Of a DNA stretch of 57,365 nucleotides, positions 1 through 9,457 are shown piece after piece. The notes below the pieces were generated by a model. That model had not been told where the DNA came from. It saw only the letters and a program-made list of their open reading frames with translations, and made no database searches. This stretch comes from Comamonadaceae bacterium. GTDB taxonomy: Bacteria; Pseudomonadota; Gammaproteobacteria; Burkholderiales; Burkholderiaceae_C. Every line of letters starts with the position of its first letter. The stretch's first letter is position 1. Where the stretch lies: positions 1-57,365 of the forward strand of contig CANFOQ010000013.1 of NCBI GenBank assembly GCA_947448745.1. Reading direction: 5' to 3'. Both the position numbers and the translations under genes were made by a program.

Positions 1-183
1 ATGAACCGTTTGAAAAACCACCGCTTGGCGCGTGAACTCAAAGTGTTGAAAGCCATGCAAGCCTTGCCCGACGGCAGCATGGACGATTGGTTGGCGCTGG
101 TCTATGACGATGTGCCGCAGGCCATTTGGCCAGTGGCCATGCGCTCACTGGAAGCGCATGTGCAACACATTCGAGGTGCTTGA
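1..183 (+). CDS. MBL-fold metallo-hydrolase, C-terminal fragment
   Basis: Only the last 60 residues lie in the window; the reading frame is open from base 1, so the first ATG is probably internal and the true start is upstream. The segment (NRLKNHR, then MDDWLALVYDDVP) resembles the small helical C-terminal domain that follows the beta-lactamase fold in LACTB2-type hydrolases of Burkholderiales. No metal-binding HxHxDH motif is in view, so the assignment is from the tail alone. It ends just before the 3' end of the RNase P RNA, which is transcribed towards it. Confidence 0.55.
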   Translation: MNRLKNHRLARELKVLKAMQALPDGSMDDWLALVYDDVPQAIWPVAMRSLEAHVQHIRGA

Positions 184-187
184 ATAA

Positions 188-526
188 AGTGTGAAGCCCG
201 CCGATACGCCGGATTTTGTGCATGTTGGTTGCCCAACACGTGACCGTCATTCCTCTGGGCCGAGGGTCGCCCACCCGGCTCGGTGCTACCTACCCGCCAA
301 CTCTGCGGAACCACATCAACGTTGGCCTACTTGGTATTGCTGCGCGTAGAGATTGCCCGTTTCACCCAAGCCCAACGCCGAAGCGTTTGGCTTGACTCGT
401 CTCTGTTGCTCTGATCCTCACCTCGCGGTGGAGAGGTGTTACCTCCTACGCTGTCCTGTGCAGTCCGGACGTTCCTCCAGTGCGACATTTCTGTCCTTGC
501 ACCAGCGACGGCCTGGCGTGCTTCAC
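188..526 (-). ncRNA. rnpB: RNase P RNA (bacterial type A)
   Basis: The minus strand carries the conserved P4/J region (GAGGAACGTCCGGACTGC, 460-477) near the 5' end and the matching 3' block (ACAAAATCCGGCG). The ends pair as helix P1: GTGAAGC at the 5' end with GCTTCAC at 191-197. Length of about 340 nt fits type A. The RNA is the catalytic subunit that removes 5' leaders from pre-tRNA. Exact ends are estimated from P1 pairing and a -10 box upstream; they are good to a few bases. Confidence 0.93.
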
Positions 527-532
527 GCTTTC

Positions 533-538
533 ATTATC
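533..538 (-). promoter_or_regulatory. -10 box of rnpB
   Basis: GATAAT on the minus strand, 6-7 bases before the first base of helix P1 of RNase P RNA. No good -35 hexamer is visible at 17 bp spacing. Confidence 0.5.
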
Positions 539-594
539 GGTTGATAATCACGGCCATCTAGCATCCCTTGTCCGATCGCCACGGACCGCTTGTC

Positions 595-2376
595 ATGATC
601 CGCCTCTCTGAACTCAAACTGCCGTTAGACGCAGCCTTCGATCCCCCCGACGCATCCACCACACCGCCGTTGTTCACACCGGCGCTTGAACCACTGATCG
701 TTCAAACCTTGGGCGTGAAGTTGCAAGACATCGCGCATTGGCAGGTGTTCAAACGCAGCTTTGATGCACGCAAAAAACTGCTGGTGGTCTACATCGTCGA
801 TGTGCACTTGCACAACCCGCAACAAGAAGCCTTGCTGCTGAAGCAACACGCTGGCAACCCACACATCCAAGCCACACCTGATATGCAATGGCAGCCCCCC
901 GTGCAGGCACCTTCAGATTGGGGCCACGACACACCGCGCCCGGTGGTGGTGGGCTTTGGCCCTTGCGGCATGTTTGCGGCATTGGTGTTGGCACAAATGG
1001 GTTTGAAGCCCATCGTCATCGAGCGCGGCCCAGCGGTGCGCCAACGCACCAAAGACACCTGGGGTTTGTGGCGCCAATCCGTGTTGAAGCCCGAGAGCAA
1101 TGTGCAGTTTGGCGAAGGCGGTGCGGGTACTTTCTCCGATGGCAAACTCTACAGCCAAATCAAAGACCCGCGCCATTTGGGACGCAAAGTGATGCAAGAG
1201 TTTGTGCGCTTTGGGGCGCCCGAAGACATTCTGTGGGCGGCACATCCCCACATCGGCACCTTCAAGTTGGTGAAGGTGGTGGAAGGCTTGCGCGAAGACA
1301 TCATCCGCTTGGGTGGCGAGGTGCGGTTTGAACAACGCGTGGTGGACATCGCTTACGACGAGCATCGGCAGTTGCAAGCCTTGCACATCTTGAAACAAGA
1401 CACGGGCGAGCGCTATGCGTTGCCTGCCCAACAGGTGGTGATGGCGCTGGGTCACAGCGCCCGCGACACCTTCACCATGCTGCACCGCCACCAAGTGGCG
1501 ATGCAAGCCAAACCGTTTTCCATCGGCGTGCGCATTGAGCATCCGCAGAGTCTGATTGACCTCGCCCGTTGGGGCCAGCATGCCGGTCACCCAATGTTGG
1601 GGGCGGCTGATTACAAGTTGGTGCACCACGCTGCCAATGGCCGCGCGGTGTACAGCTTTTGCATGTGCCCCGGCGGCACCGTGGTGGCCGCCACCAGCGA
1701 AGCAGGCCGCGTGGTGACCAATGGCATGAGCCAGTATTCGCGCAACGAGCGCAATGCGAATGCTGGCATCGTGGTCGGCATCGCCCCCTCGGACTACCCC
1801 ACAGATGCATCAGCCTTTGAAGACGCTTTGGGTCAAGAGTTGGGCAATGCGGTGCGCCTGGACACCCAAGACACCACGGATGGTTTTCATCCCTTGGCCG
1901 GCATGGTGTTGCAACGACAGCTTGAAAGCCTGGCCTATGTGGCCGGAGGCAGCAACTACCACGCCCCTGCGCAATTGGTGGGTGACTTGTTGGCCGACCG
2001 TGCGTCCACGCAGCTGGGCAGTGTTGTGCCCTCCTACAAACCCGGCGTGCACATGACGCACTTGAACCAGGTGTTGCCAAGCTACGCCGTGTTGGCCATG
2101 CGTGAAGCGCTGCCCGTGTTTGGTCAAAAGATCAAAGGCTTTGATTTGCCAGATGCGGTGCTCACGGGTGTGGAGACCCGCACGTCCTCGCCCCTCAGAA
2201 TCGATCGGAATAAGCTCATGCAAAGTCCGAATATGGGCGGGCTTTATCCTGGTGGTGAAGGTGCGGGTTACGCCGGGGGCATTTTATCTGCGGCGGTGGA
2301 CGGCATCAAATTGGGTGAAGCTGTGGCCCTGCAACTGTTGCAAAATCCAGCCCATTCACAAGGAGTACCGACATGA
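595..2376 (+). CDS. NAD(P)/FAD-dependent oxidoreductase (COG2509 family)
   Basis: 593 residues. A dinucleotide-binding GFGPCG motif lies near residue 117, followed by IERG (end of the second beta strand of the Rossmann fold) and a [13 protein letters not shown] segment typical of the COG2509 'FAD-dependent dehydrogenase' group. The N-terminal 100 residues are a separate small domain and the C-terminal [11 protein letters not shown] loop is the second FAD contact. The ATG at 595 (MIRLSEL) matches family starts better than an in-frame TTG at 568. The physiological substrate is unknown. The stop overlaps cysK by four bases (ATGA), so the two are translationally coupled. Confidence 0.85.
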   Translation: MIRLSELKLPLDAAFDPPDASTTPPLFTPALEPLIVQTLGVKLQDIAHWQVFKRSFDARKKLLVVYIVDVHLHNPQQEALLLKQHAGNPHIQATPDMQWQPPVQAPSDWGHDTPRPVVVGFGPCGMFAALVLAQMGLKPIVIERGPAVRQRTKDTWGLWRQSVLKPESNVQFGEGGAGTFSDGKLYSQIKDPRHLGRKVMQEFVRFGAPEDILWAAHPHIGTFKLVKVVEGLREDIIRLGGEVRFEQRVVDIAYDEHRQLQALHILKQDTGERYALPAQQVVMALGHSARDTFTMLHRHQVAMQAKPFSIGVRIEHPQSLIDLARWGQHAGHPMLGAADYKLVHHAANGRAVYSFCMCPGGTVVAATSEAGRVVTNGMSQYSRNERNANAGIVVGIAPSDYPTDASAFEDALGQELGNAVRLDTQDTTDGFHPLAGMVLQRQLESLAYVAGGSNYHAPAQLVGDLLADRASTQLGSVVPSYKPGVHMTHLNQVLPSYAVLAMREALPVFGQKIKGFDLPDAVLTGVETRTSSPLRIDRNKLMQSPNMGGLYPGGEGAGYAGGILSAAVDGIKLGEAVALQLLQNPAHSQGVPT

Positions 2377-3290
2377 AAGCCAACAGCATTCTCGACACCA
2401 TTGGTCACACACCGCACATCCGCATCAACCGTTTGTTTGGCAACCAACACCATGTGTGGGTCAAGTCGGAGCGCAGCAACCCCGGCGGCTCGATCAAAGA
2501 CCGCATCGCGCTCAGCATGATTGAAGACGCTGAAAAAAGCGGCGTCTTGAAACCCGGCGGCACCATCATCGAACCCACCTCGGGCAACACCGGTGTGGGC
2601 TTGGCCATGGTGGCGGCTGTCAAAGGCTACAAACTCGTGTTGGTGATGCCCGACAGCATGTCGATTGAGCGTCGCCGTTTGATGCTGGCCTATGGCGCGA
2701 CGTTTGATTTGACGCCGCGCGAAAAAGGCATGAAGGGCGCGATTGCCCGCGCCGAAGAATTGGTGGGCTCCACCCCTGGCGCGTGGATGCCGCAACAGTT
2801 TGAAAACCCTGCCAACATCGCCGTGCATGTGCGCACCACCGCGCAAGAAATCCTGGCCGCATTTCCAGAAGGTTTGGACGCACTCATCACGGGTGTTGGC
2901 ACCGGTGGTCACCTGACAGGTTGCGCACAGGTGTTGAAAGCGAAATGGCCCCAACTGCAAGTGTTTGCTGTCGAGCCCAAAGCCTCCCCCGTCATCTCGG
3001 GCGGTGCGCCATCTCCTCACCCCATTCAAGGCATCGGTGCAGGCTTTGTGCCGAAGAACTTGCACACCGACTTGCTGACTGGCGTGATTCAAGTTGACGC
3101 CGAAGACGCCCGTGAATACGGTCGCCGCGCGGCGCGTGAAGAAGGCATGTTGGTTGGCATCTCGTCAGGTGCCACGCTGGCAGCCATTGCGCAAAAGCTG
3201 CCCGAGTTGGCCGCTGGTGCCAAGGTGCTGGGTTTCAACTACGACACGGGCGAGCGTTATTTGTCGGTTGAAGGCTATTTGCCTGCTTAA
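2373..3290 (+). CDS. cysK: cysteine synthase A (O-acetylserine sulfhydrylase)
   Basis: 305 residues, a PLP enzyme that makes cysteine from O-acetylserine and sulfide. The Schiff-base lysine is K42 in the GGSIKDR motif. The substrate loop PTSGNTG is at 68-74, and a GTGGHLTG phosphate-binding loop lies near 175-182. Length and motifs fit CysK; CysM is the main alternative because both share these motifs. It overlaps the preceding oxidoreductase by ATGA and precedes the radical SAM gene by 9 bases, so the three are probably one transcript. Confidence 0.88.
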   Translation: MKANSILDTIGHTPHIRINRLFGNQHHVWVKSERSNPGGSIKDRIALSMIEDAEKSGVLKPGGTIIEPTSGNTGVGLAMVAAVKGYKLVLVMPDSMSIERRRLMLAYGATFDLTPREKGMKGAIARAEELVGSTPGAWMPQQFENPANIAVHVRTTAQEILAAFPEGLDALITGVGTGGHLTGCAQVLKAKWPQLQVFAVEPKASPVISGGAPSPHPIQGIGAGFVPKNLHTDLLTGVIQVDAEDAREYGRRAAREEGMLVGISSGATLAAIAQKLPELAAGAKVLGFNYDTGERYLSVEGYLPA

Positions 3291-3299
3291 GCAGTCTGC

Positions 3300-5255
3300 T
3301 TGCATCGACTTGATTTGACCGCCCCCGCACACGCCGCCAACACGCCAGCGCGGCTGCGTGTGCTCAGCGTCATCCCGCCGATGACGCAACTCAACACGCC
3401 CTACCCTTCCACCGCCTACCTCACAGGTTTTTTGCGCAGCCAAGGCGTGGACGCGGTGCAAGCAGATTTGGCGCTGTCCTTGGTGTTGGATTTGTTGACG
3501 CCTGAAAGCTTGCGCCAAGTGCGCGACAAAGCCTTGCAACTTCCGCTTGAAGACCGCAGTGCCTGCGTCAATTTTTTCCTCGACCACTTCAGCCGTTACG
3601 AGCACAGCATTGCGCCCACGATTGCTTTTTTGCAAGGGCAAGACGCCACGCTGTGCCACCGCATCAGCGGTCGCGGCTTCTTGCCTGAAGGCCCACGTTT
3701 TGCCGCACTCGATGTGTTCGAGGACGACAGTGGCGACCCCTTGGGTTGGGCCTTTGGCGCATTGGGGCAACAAGACCGCGCACGGCATTTGGCCACGCTC
3801 TACTTGAACGACATCGCCGACGTGGTGCGGGATGCGGTGGACACACGCTTTGAGTTTGTGCGCTACGGCGAATCCTTGGCCAGCAGCCAAGCCAGCTTCG
3901 ACCCGTTGGCACAAGCCTTGGCGGCCGCACCCACTTTGTTAGACGACTTGCTGAAAGTGCGCACCCTGCAAGCCCTTGAAACACACCATCCCAGCTTGGT
4001 AGTCTTGTCGGTGCCGTTTCCCGGGGCCATGTACGCCGCGCTGCGCATCGCCCAAACCATCAAAGCCCAATCGCCGCATATTTGCATTGCGCTGGGTGGC
4101 GGCTATGCCAACACCGAGTTGCGGCAACTCAGCGAACCCCGCTTGTTTGATTTTGTCGATGTGGTGTCTTTGGATGCCGGTGAACGCCCCCTGTTGGCGC
4201 TCATTGAGCACCTGCAAGGGCAACGCTCGCAACAGCGCTTGGTGCGCAGTTTTGTGCGTGTGGATGGCGCGGTGAAGTACATCAACTGGTCTGAACCCGA
4301 TGTGGCTTTTGAGGATGTGGGCACACCCACTTGGGATGGTTTGCCCCTCCACAAGTATTTGTCTTTGCTCGACATGCTCAACCCGATGCACCGTTTGTGG
4401 AGCGATGGGCGCTGGAACAAACTCACCGTGGCGCATGGTTGCTATTGGAAGAAATGCAGTTTTTGCGATGTGTCCCTGGACTACATTTCGCGCTATGACG
4501 CGGCCAGTGCCAGCACCTTGGTGGACCGCATGCAACGCATCGTGGAAGAAACTGGACAAACCGGTTTTCATTTGGTGGACGAGGCCGCACCGCCCAAGTC
4601 TTTGAAAGCCATGGCCGAAGAAATTGTGCGCCGCCAACTGCAAGTGACGTGGTGGGGCAACATCCGCTTTGAGAAAACCTTCACACCCGAACTCTCTGAG
4701 TTGTTGGCCGAGAGTGGTTGCATTGCCGTGTCGGGTGGTTTGGAAGTCGCTTCCGACCGCTTGTTGAACCTGATGCAAAAAGGCGTGTCGGTGGCGCAGG
4801 TGGCGCGGGTCACCAAAGGTTTTTCAGAAGCCGGTGTGTTGGTGCACGCCTACCTGATGTATGGCTTTCCCACACAAACTTTGCAAGACACGGTGGACGC
4901 ATTGGAATATGTGCGGCAGTTGTTTGAAAACGGTTGCATCCAAAGCGGTTTCTTTCACCGCTTTGCTTGCACCGTGCATTCACCCGTAGGGCAAGACCCG
5001 GCGGCTTATGGTGTGCAACTGCTGCCTTTGGCCTCGGGCGGTTTTGCGCACAACGATGTCGGCTTCATCGACCCGACCGGCACCGACCACGACCTGCTGG
5101 GGCGTGGTTTGAAAAAAGCCATTTACAACTTCATGCACGGCGTGGGCTTGGAAGAGGATGTGCGCAATTGGTTTGATTTGCCCAAGGGCGCATGCCCCAA
5201 GCCACAGGTGAAAAAAAACGCGATTGCCCAAGCCCTCAAAGCAAATTCGATTTAA
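3300..5255 (+). CDS. B12-binding-type radical SAM protein
   Basis: 651 residues from a TTG start; no better start is near. The N-terminal 330 residues look like a divergent cobalamin-binding module (ITAL-like strand, then LGGGYANTEL near 260). The radical SAM core starts at about 375 with GCYWKKCSFCD: cysteines 381, 386 and 389 form a Cx4CxxC cluster motif rather than the commoner Cx3CxxC. SAM-binding SGGLE follows. The substrate is unknown. The location nine bases after cysK suggests co-expression but does not identify the reaction. Confidence 0.75.
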   Translation: MHRLDLTAPAHAANTPARLRVLSVIPPMTQLNTPYPSTAYLTGFLRSQGVDAVQADLALSLVLDLLTPESLRQVRDKALQLPLEDRSACVNFFLDHFSRYEHSIAPTIAFLQGQDATLCHRISGRGFLPEGPRFAALDVFEDDSGDPLGWAFGALGQQDRARHLATLYLNDIADVVRDAVDTRFEFVRYGESLASSQASFDPLAQALAAAPTLLDDLLKVRTLQALETHHPSLVVLSVPFPGAMYAALRIAQTIKAQSPHICIALGGGYANTELRQLSEPRLFDFVDVVSLDAGERPLLALIEHLQGQRSQQRLVRSFVRVDGAVKYINWSEPDVAFEDVGTPTWDGLPLHKYLSLLDMLNPMHRLWSDGRWNKLTVAHGCYWKKCSFCDVSLDYISRYDAASASTLVDRMQRIVEETGQTGFHLVDEAAPPKSLKAMAEEIVRRQLQVTWWGNIRFEKTFTPELSELLAESGCIAVSGGLEVASDRLLNLMQKGVSVAQVARVTKGFSEAGVLVHAYLMYGFPTQTLQDTVDALEYVRQLFENGCIQSGFFHRFACTVHSPVGQDPAAYGVQLLPLASGGFAHNDVGFIDPTGTDHDLLGRGLKKAIYNFMHGVGLEEDVRNWFDLPKGACPKPQVKKNAIAQALKANSI

Positions 5256-5318
5256 ATTTTCCCTGATTTTTAAATATAAAATCCGAAATTATCGGGTTTA
5301 AATTCCGTAATTCACGGT
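5256..5318 (+). promoter_or_regulatory. AT-rich leader with short inverted repeats before the DUF4143 ATPase
   Basis: A 63-bp AT-rich gap. It contains CCG-aaattat-CGG and CCGT-aattc-ACGG dyads directly upstream of the ATG at 5319, which could be an operator or promoter region. No clean -35/-10 pair is evident. Confidence 0.3.
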
Positions 5319-6569
5319 ATGATGCAGCGCATGACGGCTTCCCCTATTTATCCGCGACAACTCCGCAAAAGGGCTGCAGAGTCCATGTTGGACACGCCTG
5401 TGACCTTGCTGGTGGGGCCGCGTCAATCGGGCAAAACAACGTTGGCACGCCAATTGGCCGGCGCAGAGATGCGTTATTTGACCTTGGATGACGAGTTGAC
5501 CTTGCTGTCTGCGAAAGCAGATCCCATGGGATTGATCCGCAGTTTGGATCGAGCCGTCATTGACGAAATTCAACGTGCGCCAGCATTGCTGTTGGCCATC
5601 AAAAAAAGTGTCGATGAAGACAGGCGACCAGGCCGGTTTTTATTGACGGGTTCCGCTGACCTCATGGCTTTACCGACAGTGGCCGACTCGCTTGCAGGCC
5701 GCATGGAAACATTGACCTTGCTGCCTTTGTCGCAAAGCGAAATGGTGGGTAGCGATGCCAACTGGATTGACCACGCATTTTCCGGACGCATTCTCAACTG
5801 CGCACACCCCATCTTGGACGATCAGTTGATCGAGCAAGTTCTGCGCGGTGGTTTTCCTGAAGCACTGACCCGCACATCAGCGAGGCGAAGAAAAGCTTGG
5901 GGTACACAGTACCTTGACGCCCTGATCAAGCGCGATGTGCGTGACATTGCAAGCATTGACAAGTTAGCGCAGTTGCCTCGGTTTTTACGCGCATTGGCAC
6001 AAACTGCAGGTCAAATGTGCAACTACACCAAGCTGGGTGGCGAAGTGGGTTTGGATGGCAAAACCGTGGCACGGTACATCGGAATTTTTGAACAGATGTA
6101 CTTGCTTAAACGACTGGACATGTGGTCACGCAACCATCTCAATCGGATTGTGAAAACGCCCAAGTTGCAATTCTTGGATGCCGGTTTATTGGCAACCGTT
6201 CTCGACATTCAAATCGCAGAGGTTCAAAAAGACAAATCGCGATTTGGACATGTGCTGGAAACCTATGTCTATGGCGAGTTGCTCAAACATGTTCAAACTG
6301 CCGACTCAGACTACCGATTGATGTCCTATCGGGACACCGATCAAGTTGAAGTTGACTTTGTGATTGAAAACACGGCGGGCGAATTGATCTGTATTGAAGT
6401 CAAGGCCTCAGCCACAGTCAGCGAAAGCGACTTGAAAGGCTTGAAAAAATTAGCCAGCTTGGCGGGCGATCAATTCAAAATGGGCGTTGTGCTTTACAAC
6501 GGCGAAGAAACGCTGCCCTTGGGCCAGCATCTCTGGGCTGCACCACTCTCGTCTTTATGGGGCCAATAA
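5319..6569 (+). CDS. AAA_14/DUF4143 family ATP-binding protein
   Basis: 416 residues. Walker A GPRQSGKTT at 33-41 and Walker B-like RAVIDEIQ near 80; a sensor-like LLTGSADL follows. The C-terminal third has the DUF4143 signature, an EVDFVIE...CIEVKAS segment with the spacing of a PD-(D/E)xK nuclease fold. These proteins are widespread, patchily distributed and often accessory; their function is not established. The gene is flanked by housekeeping genes and stands alone between an AT-rich leader and the convergent htpX. ATG at 5319 chosen; ATG at 5331 is possible. Confidence 0.8.
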   Translation: MMQRMTASPIYPRQLRKRAAESMLDTPVTLLVGPRQSGKTTLARQLAGAEMRYLTLDDELTLLSAKADPMGLIRSLDRAVIDEIQRAPALLLAIKKSVDEDRRPGRFLLTGSADLMALPTVADSLAGRMETLTLLPLSQSEMVGSDANWIDHAFSGRILNCAHPILDDQLIEQVLRGGFPEALTRTSARRRKAWGTQYLDALIKRDVRDIASIDKLAQLPRFLRALAQTAGQMCNYTKLGGEVGLDGKTVARYIGIFEQMYLLKRLDMWSRNHLNRIVKTPKLQFLDAGLLATVLDIQIAEVQKDKSRFGHVLETYVYGELLKHVQTADSDYRLMSYRDTDQVEVDFVIENTAGELICIEVKASATVSESDLKGLKKLASLAGDQFKMGVVLYNGEETLPLGQHLWAAPLSSLWGQ

Positions 6570-6577
6570 GACAAGCG

Positions 6578-6596
6578 TGGTGCTGAACAAGCACCA
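6578..6596. terminator. stem-loop between convergent genes
   Basis: Perfect 7-bp stem TGGTGCT-gaaca-AGCACCA in the 32-bp gap between the DUF4143 ATPase and htpX, which converge here. There is no U tract on either side, so it is a weak terminator candidate. Confidence 0.3.
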
Positions 6597-6601
6597 GAAA
6601 T

Positions 6602-7471
6602 TCAAGAAGATTGCAGCGCAGCAATGCGCTCTTCCAGCGGCGGGTGCGACGAGAACATCTTGCCCAAACCACCATTGATGCCCATGGCTTGCAAACTGGG
6701 TGGCAAACCTTCGGACTGCATGTGCTGCAAACGTGAGAGTGCATTGATCATGGGTTGCTTGCGGCCCATGAGTTGTGAGGCACCTGCATCGGCACGGAAC
6801 TCGCGCTGGCGGCTGAACCAAGCCACCACGATGCTGGCGGCAATGCCCAAGACGATGTCCAGCACAAAGCTGGTGATGTAGTAGCCCATGCCGGGGCCGG
6901 TGTTTTCATCGTCGCCTTTGCGCAAGAAGCTGTCCACGGCGTAGCCAATCACACGGCTCAGGAACACCACGAAGGTGTTCAGCACGCCTTGCACCAAGGT
7001 GAGTGTGACCATGTCGCCATTGGCAATGTGCGCCACTTCGTGGGCCAACACGGCCTCCACTTCTTCGCGGGTCATGCCTTGCAACAAGCCGGTGGACACC
7101 GCCACCAAGGCGGAGTTTTTGAACGCACCGGTGGCAAAGGCATTGGGCTCGCCCTCGTAGATGGCCACCTCGGGCATTTGCAAACCGGCACGTTCCGAGA
7201 GTTGGCGCACGGTGTTGACGATCCATGCCTCGTCTTCGTTTTGCGGTTGCGTGATGACTTGCGCACCCGTGCTCCACTTGGCCATGGGTTTGCTGATGAG
7301 CAGCGAAATGAACGCGCCACCAAAACCCATGATCATGGCAAAGCCCAGCAAGGCACCCAGGTTCAAGCCATTGGCCGTCAGATAGCGGTTGACACCCAAC
7401 AAAGAGGCCACCACACCCAGCACCAGCATCACAGCCAGGTTGGTGACGATCAACAGAAATATGCGTTTCAT
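6602..7471 (-). CDS. htpX: membrane zinc metalloprotease HtpX
   Basis: 289 residues, the usual length. Two N-terminal membrane helices (about 4-26 and 36-58) precede the M48 peptidase domain. The zinc motif HEVAH has ligands H144 and H148 and catalytic E145; a further helix pair near 160-215 completes the membrane anchor. HtpX degrades misfolded inner-membrane proteins together with FtsH. It is transcribed away from pyrC/DUF3025 in the same direction, with a 67-bp gap to the DUF3025 stop. Confidence 0.93.
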   Translation of the reverse strand: MKRIFLLIVTNLAVMLVLGVVASLLGVNRYLTANGLNLGALLGFAMIMGFGGAFISLLISKPMAKWSTGAQVITQPQNEDEAWIVNTVRQLSERAGLQMPEVAIYEGEPNAFATGAFKNSALVAVSTGLLQGMTREEVEAVLAHEVAHIANGDMVTLTLVQGVLNTFVVFLSRVIGYAVDSFLRKGDDENTGPGMGYYITSFVLDIVLGIAASIVVAWFSRQREFRADAGASQLMGRKQPMINALSRLQHMQSEGLPPSLQAMGINGGLGKMFSSHPPLEERIAALQSS

Positions 7472-7538
7472 GTGTTCCTTTGAAACCGACCCACCCGTGG
7501 GTCAGATGGCTCGAATGGTAAGGGCGAACGCCAGGATT

Positions 7539-8258
7539 TCAAGCCCTGAAGACGGTTTTGTCCGCGTAGAAATCAGGGTTTTCGTTGGCCGACCACCAAG
7601 CCGGTATCCCCATGACAGGCAAGGGGTTGAAGGGTTTGGTGTGCAACCAGTCTTCATGCAACAACTGACACAACCAGTTGTCAATGTCTGCGTCGCTCAT
7701 GTGTGTGGGCATGGGGGCATGCAACACATGCACCGTGATGCCTTTGTAGGCTTGCATCAGTTTTTCCAAGGACGCATGGCCAAACAACACCAGCTGCGCC
7801 AGCGCCCAATCGGCGCGGTGCGTCACAAACAAGGCCTGCCAATCTTTGGCTTTCAAGGCTTGCCAAATGGCCGGTGTTGCGAAAAGCAAAGCGGCGTTTT
7901 CATCGAACAAGGTGAGGGCGTCGCGCAAGGGTCCACGCTGGGCTTGCACGCCATCACGCGCAATGGCTTGCGCTTGCAATTGGTTCAAGCGGCGTTTGGT
8001 GTGGGGAAAACGCAGCCAGCACAGCCCATTGAAAAAATCGTGGGCGTTGTCTCGGGTGGGCACTTGGGCGGTGTCAAAAATGAAAGCCTCGTAAGCATTG
8101 CCAACAGGCAGTGTGGCTTGCGGCACAAATGACACGACGGCTTGCTGGGCATTCAAGGCGCTGGGCAAATTGCCCAACTGCTTCCAAGCTTGCAGCACCT
8201 TCACACCCTGCTTGGCCCAAGGCGCAAACCACGGGGTGGCCCAATCAAGTTGCAACAC
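7539..8258 (-). CDS. DUF3025 domain protein
   Basis: 239 residues, no signal peptide or membrane segment. It matches the DUF3025 family of beta/gammaproteobacteria: an aromatic-rich N-terminus, RDNAHDFFNGLCWLRFPH in the middle and a C-terminal PVMGIPAWWSANE segment. Function unknown. It starts nine bases after the pyrC stop and is probably co-transcribed with it; this pairing is common in Comamonadaceae, to my knowledge. Confidence 0.8.
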   Translation of the reverse strand: MLQLDWATPWFAPWAKQGVKVLQAWKQLGNLPSALNAQQAVVSFVPQATLPVGNAYEAFIFDTAQVPTRDNAHDFFNGLCWLRFPHTKRRLNQLQAQAIARDGVQAQRGPLRDALTLFDENAALLFATPAIWQALKAKDWQALFVTHRADWALAQLVLFGHASLEKLMQAYKGITVHVLHAPMPTHMSDADIDNWLCQLLHEDWLHTKPFNPLPVMGIPAWWSANENPDFYADKTVFRA

Positions 8259-8267
8259 AGACTTGGC

Positions 8268-9296
8268 TCAAGCCAGTTGCCAATGCAGTTCTTCGCCACC
8301 GCGCAGGGGCTTCAAGCTGGCCTCGCCAAAGGCCACGCTCTCGGGCACGGTCCAGGTTTGGCGCTTCAAAGTGACGGTGCCTTGGTTGCGTGGCAGGGCG
8401 TAAAAGTCAGGGCCGTGGAAACTGGCAAAGCCTTCGAGTTGCCCGAGTGCCCCCACGCTGTCAAACGCCTCGGCATACAACTCCAAGGCAGACAACGCGG
8501 TGTAACAACCGGCACAACCGCTGGCGTGTTCTTTCAGGTGTGCGGGGTGCGGTGCGCTGTCGGTGCCCAAGAAAAACCGATCGCTGCCCGATGTGGCGGC
8601 CTGCAACAAAGCTTGGCGATGCACTTCGCGCTTCAACACTGGCAAGCAGTAGTAATGCGGTCGCACACCGCCCAAGAAGATGGCGTTGCGGTTGTAGAGC
8701 AGGTGGTGCGCGGTGATGGTGGCCGCGGTGAAAGCACCCGCTTGCGCCACGTATTGCGCGGCTTCTTTGGTGGTGATGTGCTCGAAGACGATTTTCAGCT
8801 CGGGGAAATCGCGGCGCAGCGGCTGCAAATGCCGCTCGATGAACACGGCTTCGCGGTCGAACAAATCCACCTCGGTGTCGGTCACTTCACCATGTACCAA
8901 GAGCGGCATGCCCACACGCTGCATGGCGTCCAAAGTGGCGTGGGTGTGGCGGATGTCGGTGACGCCCGCACTGCTGTTGGTGGTGGCCCCAGCGGGGTAG
9001 AGCTTGACCGCCACCACACCAGCGTCGTGGGCGCGGTGGATTTCTTCGGCAGCCATGTCGTCGGTCAGGTACAGCGTCATCAAGGGCTCGAAAGACACAC
9101 CCTCGGGCAGCGCCGCCAAGATGCGTTGCTTGTAGGCCAGCGCCATGGCGGTGGTGGTGACCGGCGGCTTCAGGTTGGGCATGACGATGGCGCGGGCAAA
9201 CTGGGCGGCGGTGTGCGGCACCACGGTGTTCAAAGCGTCGCCGTCACGCAGGTGCACGTGCCAGTCGTCAGGTCGGGTCAGGGTCAGGGTTTGCAT
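8268..9296 (-). CDS. pyrC: dihydroorotase, class II
   Basis: 342 residues. Catalyses reversible cyclisation of carbamoyl aspartate to dihydroorotate in pyrimidine synthesis. Metal ligands H13 and H15 are in [10 protein letters not shown]; the carboxylated lysine is in AVKLYPAG near residue 100. FLGTDSAPH near 245 carries the catalytic aspartate. The ATG at 9294-9296 follows a 5' leader with a strong hairpin (9301-9322) and no clear Shine-Dalgarno, which suggests leader-level control (see findings). Confidence 0.93.
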   Translation of the reverse strand: MQTLTLTRPDDWHVHLRDGDALNTVVPHTAAQFARAIVMPNLKPPVTTTAMALAYKQRILAALPEGVSFEPLMTLYLTDDMAAEEIHRAHDAGVVAVKLYPAGATTNSSAGVTDIRHTHATLDAMQRVGMPLLVHGEVTDTEVDLFDREAVFIERHLQPLRRDFPELKIVFEHITTKEAAQYVAQAGAFTAATITAHHLLYNRNAIFLGGVRPHYYCLPVLKREVHRQALLQAATSGSDRFFLGTDSAPHPAHLKEHASGCAGCYTALSALELYAEAFDSVGALGQLEGFASFHGPDFYALPRNQGTVTLKRQTWTVPESVAFGEASLKPLRGGEELHWQLA

Positions 9297-9300
9297 GTCT

Positions 9301-9322
9301 GAGGGCTGTTGTTCAAGCCCTC
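9301..9322 (-). promoter_or_regulatory. hairpin in the pyrC leader
   Basis: GAGGGCT and AGCCCTC pair as a perfect 7-bp stem around an 8-base loop, ending four bases before the pyrC start codon on the minus strand. The only GAGG sequence near the start lies in the upstream arm. In Escherichia coli pyrC is controlled by a leader hairpin; similarity in mechanism here is inference. Confidence 0.4.
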
Positions 9323-9349
9323 ATTGTCGTTTACTGTGCAGCAGGCTGC

Positions 9350-9442
9350 TACACAGTGATCGCCAAATACGCTCTGAGCAAACGCACTGGTGTTTACTTC
9401 CAAAATGCCAGCGCAAGCAACACAGCGGGTTTTTTAATGGGT
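9350..9442 (+). pseudogene. porin 3'-end relic fused to half a terminator
   Basis: The plus strand reads YTVIAKYALSKRTGVYFQNA, nearly the same as the end of the porin at 13737-14567 (YTVMAKYALSKRTGVYYQNA). Homology stops after ASASN and the frame runs straight into CACAGCGGGTTTTTT, the right arm of the terminator found after the porins at 12469 and 16255. A deletion therefore removed the last residues and the left arm. The rest of the gene is absent. It lies in the 161-bp gap between pyrC and the pagL-like gene. Confidence 0.8.
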
Positions 9443-9457
9443 TGAAAGTTATTTGAA

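Noticed and set aside
353-544. 63-codon open frame near the start of the window
   Set aside because: It lies on the strand opposite the RNase P RNA and is explained by that RNA's sequence.
8142-9302. 386-codon plus-strand open frame across pyrC
   Set aside because: It is the antisense shadow of pyrC, whose metal-binding and catalytic motifs are clear; the shadow has no recognisable domain.
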